Shown: piece by piece, positions 1 to 7,252 of the stretch
Layout: each line of letters opens with the position of its first letter
Numbering within the stretch: position 1 is the first letter of the stretch
NCBI GenBank assembly: GCA_012518155.1
Contig: JAAYTC010000173.1
Span: forward strand, 1-8,630
Length of the DNA stretch: 8,630 bases
Source of the DNA: Bacteroidales bacterium
GTDB lineage: Bacteria; Bacteroidota; Bacteroidia; Bacteroidales; Dysgonomonadaceae
Reading direction: 5' to 3'
Position numbers and translations under genes: made by a program
The notes under the pieces: generated by a model
What the model saw: the letters and a program-made list of their open reading frames with translations, nothing else
Told to the model about the DNA's origin: nothing
Databases searched by the model: none

Positions 1-1
1 C

Positions 2-1333
2 GGTGGGAGGGGCGGAGAGGTGCTTTACGTGACCTCGTTAGAAGATACGGGAGAGCCGGGGACCCTCCGTTGGGCAATAAAGCGCAAAGGGCCCCGGGTT
101 ATACTTTTCAAAGTGTCGGGGCATATCCGGCTCACCGCTCCCCTTAAAATCAATAACGGCGACCTCACCATCGCGGGACAGTCCGCCCCCGGCGATGGCA
201 TATGCATCAGCGGTTATGAAACAGTTATCAGCGCGGATAACGTGATTATCCGTTTCCTTCGATTCCGGTTGGGCGACGAAACGAAACAGGCAGCGGATGC
301 CCTTTCGGGTTATCGCAACAAAAATATTGTCATCGACCACTGCAGCATGAGCTGGGGAATCGACGAGATAACGTCGTTCTACGACAACGAGAACTTTACC
401 ATGCAGTGGTGTTTTATCGCCGAGAGCCTGAGGAATTCAATCCACGACAAGGGGAAGCATGGCTACGGGGGCATCTGGGGAGGGCAAAACGCGTCGTTTC
501 ATCATAACCTCATCGTGCACAACGATAGCCGTAATCCCCGCTTTTGCGGCAGTCGATATTCCAACCGACCCGATAAGGAGAGGGTAGACTTTAGGAATAA
601 CGTGATCTATAACTGGGGAGCGAACAACATCTACGCGGCAGAAGGGGGGAGCTACAACCTCATAAATAATTACTATAAACCGGGGCCTGCCTCCAGCAGC
701 GGCTCCAAAAGAAGACTGCTGAATCCCGATGCCGACGATGGTAAGAACCAACAGCCCAAAGGTACCCACGGGCGTTTCTTTATGGAAGGGAATTGGTTGG
801 AAGGAGAGACGGAAATAAGCCATAACAACCGCCTGGGTATTGAGCTGGGGAGCTCGTTCAATCGATTCGCTCCCGGAGTTAACAAGAATGATTTAATCGA
901 GGAGGCAGAATTTTCGTTCCTTCCCGTCTCAACAAGTTCCGCTAAAAAGGCTTACAAAGAGGTATTAAAGTACGGGGGATGCTCGCTCAATCGCGACCTT
1001 CACGATTGCCGGTACGTGGAGAATGTAGTCACCGGATCGTACAGCTTCGAGGGATCGGCAGGCAGCTCGAATGGATTGATCGATAGTCAACGAGACGTGG
1101 GAGGATGGCCCGATTATAGCACCTACAACCATTACAGGGATAGCAATGGCGACGGTATCCCGGACGGGTGGCTCGAACAACACTACCCCTCCAAAACGGC
1201 AAACGAGCTAAACGAAGCGGGATATACCTACCTCGAACTCTACCTGAACAGCTTGGTTAATCATCTCTACGGCGACAAACCACGGCAAGAAGCCGAGAAC
1301 AAGTGCCATCAGGAAACATCCATTCACCCATAA
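2..1333 (+). CDS. Pectate lyase, polysaccharide lyase family 1 (5'-truncated by window edge)
   Basis: This is the 3' part of a secreted pectate lyase, which cleaves alpha-1,4-polygalacturonate by Ca2+-dependent beta-elimination. The reading frame is open from base 2, and its first residues (GGRGGEV) align with residues 70-76 of the paralogue downstream. The GTG at 20 is therefore internal, and roughly 75 N-terminal residues, including any signal peptide, lie outside the window. Visible PL1 landmarks are the IDHCSMSW beta-helix motif (bases 332-355), an acidic YDNENF segment, HGYGGIWGG, and SRNPRFCGSR (from 527), which carries the arginine/proline pattern of the PL1 catalytic site. A C-terminal DSNGDGIPD motif (from 1139) resembles an EF-hand Ca2+ loop, and a GYTYLELYLNSLV end is typical of Bacteroidota pectate lyases. 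Past that end is a tail of about 20 residues that the paralogue lacks. It also has a private cysteine pair (codons 980 and 1007). Family assignment is firm; exact substrate preference is inferred. Confidence 0.9.
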   Translation, partial: GGRGGEVLYVTSLEDTGEPGTLRWAIKRKGPRVILFKVSGHIRLTAPLKINNGDLTIAGQSAPGDGICISGYETVISADNVIIRFLRFRLGDETKQAADALSGYRNKNIVIDHCSMSWGIDEITSFYDNENFTMQWCFIAESLRNSIHDKGKHGYGGIWGGQNASFHHNLIVHNDSRNPRFCGSRYSNRPDKERVDFRNNVIYNWGANNIYAAEGGSYNLINNYYKPGPASSSGSKRRLLNPDADDGKNQQPKGTHGRFFMEGNWLEGETEISHNNRLGIELGSSFNRFAPGVNKNDLIEEAEFSFLPVSTSSAKKAYKEVLKYGGCSLNRDLHDCRYVENVVTGSYSFEGSAGSSNGLIDSQRDVGGWPDYSTYNHYRDSNGDGIPDGWLEQHYPSKTANELNEAGYTYLELYLNSLVNHLYGDKPRQEAENKCHQETSIHP

Positions 1334-1346
1334 AGTATTGAATAAC

Positions 1347-2882
1347 ATGTTGAAGCGCTCCTTCTCCATCCGCCTTTATATCCTGTTTTCTCTGCTCTTT
1401 CAGGTCGCGTGTGAGGGTGGGGAGGAACTTCCCATAACCGGTGAACCGGAACCGGACAAACCGGGCGAAGAGAAACCGCATACCTATCCCACGCCCGTGA
1501 CAGAAACGGCCATTGCCTTCCCGGGAGCTTTCGGGGGTGGGATGGATGCCACGGGAGGACGAGGGGGAGAGGTAATCAAAGTGACTACCCTCGAGGATAA
1601 CAGTCTCCCCGGGTCGTTGCGCTACGCGGTGAACCGGAAGGGGCCTCGCGTCATCGTTTTCGAGGTGGGCGGCACCATCTACCTTACCCGCGAGCTCACT
1701 ATCAGCGAGGGAGACCTCACCTTGGCGGGGCAATCGGCACCGGGCGGGGGTATCACCCTGGCCGACTACCCCGTGGAGATTAAGGCAGACAACGTGATTA
1801 TCCGCTTCCTCCGCTTTCGGATGGGCGACCGAAAAGTCGCGGGAGATAAAGATGCTCTTGGGGCACGCGGCCGGAAAAACATCATGATCGACCACTGCTC
1901 GATAAGTTGGTCCACCGACGAATGCGCCTCGTTTTATGACAACGAGAACTTCACCCTGCAATGGAGCATCCTCTCCGAGAGCTTGCGCCTTTCTACCCAC
2001 GATAAAGGTGCACATGGGTATGGGGGAATATGGGGAGGAAGCAATGCCTCTTTTCTGTATAACCTGCTCGTGCATCACGATAGCCGCACTCCCCGCTTTT
2101 GTGGAAGCCGATACACCAACCGGCCGGAGAACGAACGGGTCGACTTTCGCAACAACGTGATCTACAACTGGGGTGCTAACAACGTGTATGGCGGGGAAGG
2201 AGGGCACTACAATATCGTGAACAACTATTACAAGCCGGGGCCTGCCTCAAGCAACCGGGGAAGGCTTATTCAACCCTACGCCGACGATGGGAAAAACACG
2301 CAGCCAAAAGGAACCTTCGGAAAATTTCACTTGACAGGGAACGTGGTGGAAGGGAGCGGCAGCGTCACCGCGAATAACCGGCAAGGGGTACACCTCCACT
2401 CCTCGTTTTCAACCTACGCGCCAGGAACAACCCTCGATGACCTGCTGGTGAATGACAGCTTCCCGACTGCAGAAGCGTCAACCTTTACTGCCGAGGAGGC
2501 CTACGAGAAGGTGTTGCTAAAGGCGGGAAGCAGTATCCATAGGGACAACACGGATACTCGATTAATTGATGAGGTGAAAAACGGAACGGCACGATTTACC
2601 GGAATGAGTCCACTGAATAGCCCGCCCTACCCCAAGCCGGGCATTATCGATAGCCAGGACGACCTGAAACCCGCGGGGGCGGGAATCGAATGGAGCCCGT
2701 GGCCTGTCGCGATAGAGCAGAGCACGCTCATCGATAGCGACGGGGATGGCATGCCCGACGCGTGGGAAATAACGAAGGGACTCGACCCCCTCACCCCGGA
2801 TGCAACAGGCCGTCACTTGAGCACGGCATACGACAACATCGAGGTATATCTTAATCAATTGGCAGGCACGACCGAAAGATAA
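1347..2882 (+). CDS. Pectate lyase, polysaccharide lyase family 1, predicted lipoprotein
   Basis: A complete PL1 pectate lyase of 511 residues. I chose ATG 1347 over the in-frame TTG at 1338 because it gives a clean lipoprotein signal (MLKRSFSIRLYILFSLLFQVAC), with the lipid-bearing Cys around residue 23. The residues after that Cys are acidic (EGGEE), as in Bacteroidota surface-exported lipoproteins, so cell-surface display is likely. A Pro/Glu-rich linker leads into the lyase domain (from about residue 55). The domain shows LAGQSAPGGG, IDHCS (Asp182, His183), an acidic YDNENF Ca2+-site region (about 197-202), and SRTPRFCGSR with the likely catalytic Arg247 and Arg255. A single DSDGDGMPD Ca2+ loop starts at residue 463 and is followed by a conserved EVYLNQL end. 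The protein is closely similar to its upstream neighbour along its whole length, indicating an old tandem duplication. It starts 13 bases after that gene's stop with no clear Shine-Dalgarno, so the two are probably one operon. Homogalacturonan as substrate is inferred from the family. Confidence 0.93.
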   Translation: MLKRSFSIRLYILFSLLFQVACEGGEELPITGEPEPDKPGEEKPHTYPTPVTETAIAFPGAFGGGMDATGGRGGEVIKVTTLEDNSLPGSLRYAVNRKGPRVIVFEVGGTIYLTRELTISEGDLTLAGQSAPGGGITLADYPVEIKADNVIIRFLRFRMGDRKVAGDKDALGARGRKNIMIDHCSISWSTDECASFYDNENFTLQWSILSESLRLSTHDKGAHGYGGIWGGSNASFLYNLLVHHDSRTPRFCGSRYTNRPENERVDFRNNVIYNWGANNVYGGEGGHYNIVNNYYKPGPASSNRGRLIQPYADDGKNTQPKGTFGKFHLTGNVVEGSGSVTANNRQGVHLHSSFSTYAPGTTLDDLLVNDSFPTAEASTFTAEEAYEKVLLKAGSSIHRDNTDTRLIDEVKNGTARFTGMSPLNSPPYPKPGIIDSQDDLKPAGAGIEWSPWPVAIEQSTLIDSDGDGMPDAWEITKGLDPLTPDATGRHLSTAYDNIEVYLNQLAGTTER

Positions 2883-2889
2883 ATACTTT

Positions 2890-2920
2890 TTTGTAAATTC
2901 CCCTTTCATTGCTATATTTG
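2890..2920 (+). promoter_or_regulatory. Bacteroidota-type promoter for the HTCS gene
   Basis: TTTG at 2890-2893 and TATATTTG at 2913-2920 are separated by 19 bases. They match the known Bacteroides sigma-ABfr consensus (TTTG at -33, TAnnTTTG at -7) in both sequence and approximate spacing. It sits in the 136-base gap after the second lyase gene, so the regulator can be transcribed independently of the lyase operon. The inferred transcription start is near 2925, giving a leader of about 95 bases. No repeat resembling the 7134-7151 element is seen next to it, which fits basal expression rather than self-activation. Confidence 0.6.
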
Positions 2921-3005
2921 TTCTCTCATTCTATTTTTACAGTGAATTTTCCATTGATTTTAGTAAGACCAGATTTTCTTAATCAGTGATTCTATCCGCG
3001 TTCAG

Positions 3006-3013
3006 AAAGGGAG
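3006..3013 (+). promoter_or_regulatory. Possible ribosome binding site deciding the HTCS start
   Basis: The purine stretch AAAGGGAG ends 5 bases before GTG 3019. Strong Shine-Dalgarno sequences are uncommon in Bacteroidota, so this is supporting rather than decisive evidence. It favours GTG 3019 over GTG 2986, which has no such stretch before it. Confidence 0.4.
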
Positions 3014-3018
3014 ACAAA

Positions 3019-6000
3019 GTGAATTATCTGTCTATAACGACAAGCTTACGATATTACCGCATTCCATTAGTGTTGTTCCTATTGCTTTTTGTGGCAGGAA
3101 TGCGACCTATTTACGCGCGGTCCACCCCGGACAATATCAATTTTTCGAGAGTAGGCATCGAAGAGGGACTCTCGCAACTCTCAGTCATGGCCATTTACCA
3201 GGATCAATTGGGAAACATGTGGTTCGGCACCCGGGAGGGGCTCAATATTTACAACGGCTCATCGACGAAAACATTGCATCCTCGGGGAGACTCCCCTAAC
3301 TCCCTATCGGGTAATCTGATTAAAGCGATCGAAGGCGACTCGAAAGGGAACGTTTTTATTCACACCCAAAACGGCATTGACGAGTATGATATCCGAACAG
3401 GGGCACTACACCCCCGGGTAAAGATGCAGGTGAACGCCATGTGTATCGCGAACGACACTATTTATTACGCGAAGAAGAATGGGGTCTTCAGGGTTGAAGA
3501 CGGAACTGTCCAGCTCGTGGGTGAGCTTGATATCGATACGGAGATCACTGCTCTTCGACCTGCAAGCGGGAATCGCCTCGTTGTCGGAACCATCGCCTCG
3601 GGTGTTTACAGCATGAAGTTGAGCGGGAATTCAACCCAAATATTGACACCCAACAGTCGCGTCGCTTCTCTTTTTGAGGACTCTAAGGGCAATATCTGGG
3701 TAAGCACGTGGGAAAACGGCCTATTTAAAATCGAGAAAGGGGGTGGCATAACTCGATACACGCGTAACCCGGGGAATCCCGCGGGAGGCCTGTCGTCCGA
3801 TTTCGTGCGGGTAGTACAGGAAGATGACAATGGTGATTTTTGGATTGGTACTATGGAGGGGCTCGATAAACTGGACAACGAAACACAGCTGTTTTACCAC
3901 TACAATTCGGAAGTACACGACGATAAAAGCCTTTCCAACGAATCAGTTTGGTCTCTTTTCAAAGACAAATATGGCAATATATGGGTGGGGACCTACTTTG
4001 GAGGTGCCAACTATTTTCATCCCCAGTCTACAGGTTATACTTTTCACAATTTAGGGAAAGGAGTTTTTGCCACGCGACCCTTCCCCATCATCAGCGAAAT
4101 TATACCGATTGCCGACCACACCGTGCTTCTCTGCACCGAGGGCAACGGGGTAATCGTGTACGATACAGAAGACAGAACCTATACCGATATCCCCGGGTTG
4201 AGAAACGAGAATATCAAATCGGCTTATTACGACGAGACGAGTAACAAACTCTACCTGGGCCTTCACTTGGGAGGGCTAAGCGTGATCGATCTTGCCACAC
4301 GCCAACTCACCTCGTACCGCGAGATTAGGCCGGAGTTAAATCAATCCAACATCGTGCGAAAAATCCTGCCCTACCGCGGTAACTACCTTATCGCTACCCA
4401 TAACGGGCTCTACCTTTTTAACGAGGATAACGCCTCGTTCGAAATATTCTCCGAAGCGTTACACCAACACGTCACCTATTTCGTGGATCTCGCCGTGGAC
4501 AAGCACGATAACCTTTGGATCGCCAGTCGAGGTGTCTACAAGCACAACCTCCACACCGGGGAAACCAAGCCCTTCTTTCACGACCCGGCCAACCCTAGCT
4601 CGCTCAGCAACAACAACGCGATAAAGATGTTTATCGACTCAAGCGATAGGCTTTGGATAGGAACCAGTGGGGGTGGTATAAACTTGTTTGACTATGACAG
4701 GGCAACGTTTTCGCGATTCACTTCCGAAAATAGTGGTCTCCGAAATAATTACGTGAGCAACATCGCCGAATCGCCCCTCGGCTTCCTCTACGTGACTACC
4801 ACACGCGGCCTCTCCTATTTTCACCCGGAGAGTGACAGCGATATCCATTCACCGCCACACGACGAGCTGTCGCTGAACTCCCTCTTTAACGGGGGAATCA
4901 CGATACAAGATAACGGGCGAGTGTACGTGGCCGGCATGAACGGGATGGTGTCATTCAACGAACGAGATATACTTGACGACGTGAAACCTCTCACTCTCCA
5001 CTTCACCAGCCTCATGGTAAACAATAGGGAGGTGTTGCCCGGGGATGAAACCGGATTAATCACTACTGCCCTGCCGTACGCGGATGATCTTACGTTCAAC
5101 CACAAGCAGTCGATCCTCCGATTCGAATTCGCTTCAGACCATATCGTCACGCAAAATCGGTACCAATATATTTACCGCGTGAGAGGACTCTCCAACGATT
5201 GGATACCCCTTCAAGACGGCCGCAACGAAATAAATCTCATGAATCTTGACGCCGGAAAGTACACCTTGGAGTTAATGGCAATATCGCCGCGCACGAAAGA
5301 GGAGATGGGGAACACCCGGGTCACCTTCCGAGTTACACCGCCCTTTTACCTAAGCACCACGGCGTATTTCTTGTACATTTTAACCGGCGTCCTGTTGATC
5401 GTGCTCTACGTACGGTACGAGCGATATAAAATCAGGTTGGAGTCGTCGCTAGAGTTTGAAAAAAAGGAGAAGGCGCACATCGAAGAGGTGAATCAATCGA
5501 AACTTCGTTTTTTCACCAATATATCGCACGAATTCAGGACTCCCCTTACCCTCATTACAAGCCAAGTAGATATGCTGATGCAGAACGATAAACTGCCTAC
5601 GGCCCTGGTCGCGAGCATCTCGGGCATTGGAAGGAATGCCGCCTTGATGAAAAGTTTGATCAATGAGTTGCTTGATTTCAGGAAGATCGATAACGAGAAA
5701 ATCAAGGTCAAAGTAGGCGAGTACAACATCGTGTTGTTCCTGCGTGAAATTTATACTCCCTTTGAAGAGCACGCGCGACAAAAGCAGATCGAATACAGCT
5801 ACGAGCCGTCGGAGGAGGAGATCCTAGTGTGGTTCGATCCGAACCAACTCCAAAAAGTATTTTCCAACCTGCTATCCAACGCGTTTAAATTCACACCGGC
5901 GGGAGGAAAAATAACGGTACAAGTTACAAAAGGCGAGCACGATACCCACGTAGTAGTAGAGGATACCGGGATCGGGATCTCTCCCGAAAACAAGGAGAGA

Positions 6001-7068
6001 GTGTTCGATCGATTCTTTCAAGCGGACAACGAGGGAGGAGATACCTTGGCGTCGCCGGGCACCGGCCTCGGGCTGGCACTCACCAAAAGCATCGTGGAGG
6101 CTCACCATGGGAACATCACGCTCGATAGCGAGGTGGATAAGGGGAGCCGTTTCGAGGTCACCCTGCTGAACGGGGCAGCCCATTTCAGTCCATCAGAAAA
6201 GAGAGAAGCGGCAGATCCCAACGAACTCAGTATTCAAAAAATAAATACCTACTTACCCGAACAAGGTGCTAACCACGTGCCGGCCACTGACGAGAACGAG
6301 AAACGAAACCGGATCCTTATCGTGGAGGATAACGAGGAATTGTTGGCCGTGCTAAAGACCCTATTCGAGCCGATTTACGATGTGATAACGGCCACCAACG
6401 GGGAAGAGGGGTTAACAAAGACCATCGAACAGCAACCCCATATCGTGCTCAGCGATTTAATGATGCCGGTGATGTCGGGAAGCGAGATGTGCATGCGGAT
6501 CAAGACCAACTTCGCGGTTTGTCATATCCCGGTAGTGCTTCTCACGGCACAAACCGCTGCCGAATCCAATATCGAGAGTTTTAATATGGGCGCGGACGAC
6601 TACATCACCAAACCATTCGATATTCCGGTGTTGATCGCCCGGTGCAATAACTTGGTCAACGGTCGGAAGATCCTGCAAGAACGATTTGCCAAATCGACCT
6701 CATTTAACTCGAGCACGATGGCATCAAACGAGATGGATCGGGAATTCCTGGAAAAAGCAAGCCAAGTGATTGAAAAGAACATCGACAACCCCGATTTCGA
6801 CGTGAACACGTTCTCTCGAGAGATGAACTTGGGCAGGACCAGCCTGTTCAATAAAATCAAGGGGATTACCGGCCAAACTCCCAACGAGTTTATCATCACC
6901 TTGAAAATGAAAAAAGCCACCTTTCTACTTTCTAACCACCCCGAGTATAATATCTCGGATATCACCTACCGCCTCGGATTTAACTCACCCAAGTATTTCT
7001 CAACATGCTTTAAGGCACAGTTCGGTATAACACCCTCCGAATACCGGTCGACAGGCATAATCGACTGA
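3019..7068 (+). CDS. Hybrid two-component system sensor histidine kinase/response regulator (HTCS)
   Basis: A one-protein sensor and transcription factor of the kind that controls glycan-utilisation loci in Bacteroidota. Numbering is from GTG 3019 (1349 residues); GTG 2986 is an alternative, and an in-frame TAA at 2980 rules out anything earlier. An N-terminal hydrophobic segment (about 14-30) is a signal peptide or anchor. A periplasmic double beta-propeller follows (about 35-690), with repeated Reg_prop blades whose key aromatics include Trp68, Trp227, Trp275, Trp322, Trp500, Trp546 and Tyr591. Next come a Y_Y_Y domain (about 693-777) and a membrane segment (about 780-800). The HisKA domain has His837 in SHEFRTPL, and the ATPase domain has Asn954, DTGIG at 982 and GTGLGL at 1014. 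The receiver has Glu1103/Asp1104, phospho-acceptor Asp1146 and Lys1198. A C-terminal AraC-type double helix-turn-helix (about 1240-1345) ends the protein. All key residues are present, so it should be functional. Its position between two pectate lyases and susC suggests that it senses a pectin oligosaccharide. Confidence 0.95.
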   Translation: MNYLSITTSLRYYRIPLVLFLLLFVAGMRPIYARSTPDNINFSRVGIEEGLSQLSVMAIYQDQLGNMWFGTREGLNIYNGSSTKTLHPRGDSPNSLSGNLIKAIEGDSKGNVFIHTQNGIDEYDIRTGALHPRVKMQVNAMCIANDTIYYAKKNGVFRVEDGTVQLVGELDIDTEITALRPASGNRLVVGTIASGVYSMKLSGNSTQILTPNSRVASLFEDSKGNIWVSTWENGLFKIEKGGGITRYTRNPGNPAGGLSSDFVRVVQEDDNGDFWIGTMEGLDKLDNETQLFYHYNSEVHDDKSLSNESVWSLFKDKYGNIWVGTYFGGANYFHPQSTGYTFHNLGKGVFATRPFPIISEIIPIADHTVLLCTEGNGVIVYDTEDRTYTDIPGLRNENIKSAYYDETSNKLYLGLHLGGLSVIDLATRQLTSYREIRPELNQSNIVRKILPYRGNYLIATHNGLYLFNEDNASFEIFSEALHQHVTYFVDLAVDKHDNLWIASRGVYKHNLHTGETKPFFHDPANPSSLSNNNAIKMFIDSSDRLWIGTSGGGINLFDYDRATFSRFTSENSGLRNNYVSNIAESPLGFLYVTTTRGLSYFHPESDSDIHSPPHDELSLNSLFNGGITIQDNGRVYVAGMNGMVSFNERDILDDVKPLTLHFTSLMVNNREVLPGDETGLITTALPYADDLTFNHKQSILRFEFASDHIVTQNRYQYIYRVRGLSNDWIPLQDGRNEINLMNLDAGKYTLELMAISPRTKEEMGNTRVTFRVTPPFYLSTTAYFLYILTGVLLIVLYVRYERYKIRLESSLEFEKKEKAHIEEVNQSKLRFFTNISHEFRTPLTLITSQVDMLMQNDKLPTALVASISGIGRNAALMKSLINELLDFRKIDNEKIKVKVGEYNIVLFLREIYTPFEEHARQKQIEYSYEPSEEEILVWFDPNQLQKVFSNLLSNAFKFTPAGGKITVQVTKGEHDTHVVVEDTGIGISPENKERVFDRFFQADNEGGDTLASPGTGLGLALTKSIVEAHHGNITLDSEVDKGSRFEVTLLNGAAHFSPSEKREAADPNELSIQKINTYLPEQGANHVPATDENEKRNRILIVEDNEELLAVLKTLFEPIYDVITATNGEEGLTKTIEQQPHIVLSDLMMPVMSGSEMCMRIKTNFAVCHIPVVLLTAQTAAESNIESFNMGADDYITKPFDIPVLIARCNNLVNGRKILQERFAKSTSFNSSTMASNEMDREFLEKASQVIEKNIDNPDFDVNTFSREMNLGRTSLFNKIKGITGQTPNEFIITLKMKKATFLLSNHPEYNISDITYRLGFNSPKYFSTCFKAQFGITPSEYRSTGIID

Positions 7069-7082
7069 TTTTAACCCGCTAG

Positions 7083-7138
7083 ACTTTTTCCACGAGAAAG
7101 TTAAATTTTTTCGACTGTACGAAAAAGGCCCTTTTTTG
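7083..7138 (+). terminator. Terminator-like dyads after the HTCS gene
   Basis: Two short hairpins follow the HTCS stop. The first pairs ACTTT (7083-7087) plus C7090 with GAAAGT (7096-7101), around loop CACGA and a two-base bulge; a T-run at 7106-7111 follows. The second can form as CGAAAAAG (7120-7127) with CTTTTTTG (7131-7138), around loop GCC with one G-T wobble. The second hairpin's left arm can instead pair with TTTTTCG at 7107-7113. None is a strong GC-rich stem, so a role in ending the HTCS transcript is plausible but not certain. Confidence 0.35.
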
Positions 7139-7151
7139 AACCATTTTGAAC
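7134..7151 (+). promoter_or_regulatory. Phased direct repeat, candidate HTCS operator for susC
   Basis: TTTTGAAC occurs at 7134-7141 and again at 7144-7151: a perfect 8-base direct repeat with a 10-base period, about one helical turn. AraC-type domains read successive major grooves on one DNA face, so this arrangement suits the regulator encoded directly upstream. The repeat ends 21 bases before the TAATTTTG box at 7173. It thus lies where the -33 element should be and just upstream of it, the usual place for an activator that contacts polymerase. The function is inferred from layout only. Confidence 0.45.
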
Positions 7152-7172
7152 TTTCTCCTTCCCATCAACCTC

Positions 7173-7180
7173 TAATTTTG
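7173..7180 (+). promoter_or_regulatory. Promoter -7 box of susC, lacking a good -33 box
   Basis: TAATTTTG matches the Bacteroidota TAnnTTTG -7 consensus. At the expected distance upstream (about 19-20 bases) there is no TTTG. The nearest candidates are TTTC at 7152 (gap 17) and TTTG at 7145 (gap 24). A promoter with a good -7 and a poor -33 box is what an activator-dependent promoter should look like. The inferred transcript start is near 7185, giving a leader of about 65 bases before ATG 7253. Confidence 0.5.
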
Positions 7181-7197
7181 TGGGTGGAGAGTGAAAA

Positions 7198-7222
7198 ATT
7201 TAAAGGATAAAAAACTTTAAAT
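7198..7222 (+). repeat. AT-rich inverted repeat in the susC leader
   Basis: ATTTAAAG (7198-7205) and CTTTAAAT (7215-7222) are perfect 8-base reverse complements around the 9-base loop GATAAAAAA. If transcription starts near 7185, this lies in the 5' untranslated leader, about 30 bases before the start codon. The stem has only one G-C pair, so its RNA form would be weak; it could instead be a DNA site. In sequence this AT-rich by chance such a repeat is not very surprising. Confidence 0.4.
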
Positions 7223-7252
7223 CTTTTAATTTAATGTCTAAAACAAATCTGG

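Noticed and set aside
1139..1168. DSNGDGIPD, and DSDGDGMPD from 2733, considered as dockerin modules of a cellulosome-like complex.
   Set aside because: Dockerins need a duplicated segment of about 22 residues. Each protein has one loop only, and single C-terminal Ca2+ loops of this type are common in Bacteroidota pectate lyases.
1338..1346. TTG at 1338 as the start of the second lyase.
   Set aside because: ATG 1347 lies three codons downstream and gives a normal lipoprotein signal; nothing favours the rarer codon.
1257..2207. Long open frame of 316 codons on the - strand across the lyase genes.
   Set aside because: It lies antisense to two clear PL1 genes, spans their junction, and its translation shows no signal peptide or recognisable family motif. 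It is a by-product of codon bias on the other strand.
2955..2985. TGATT/AATCA inverted repeat upstream of the HTCS gene.
   Set aside because: Only 5 bases per arm with a 21-base gap in AT-rich sequence; this is expected by chance.
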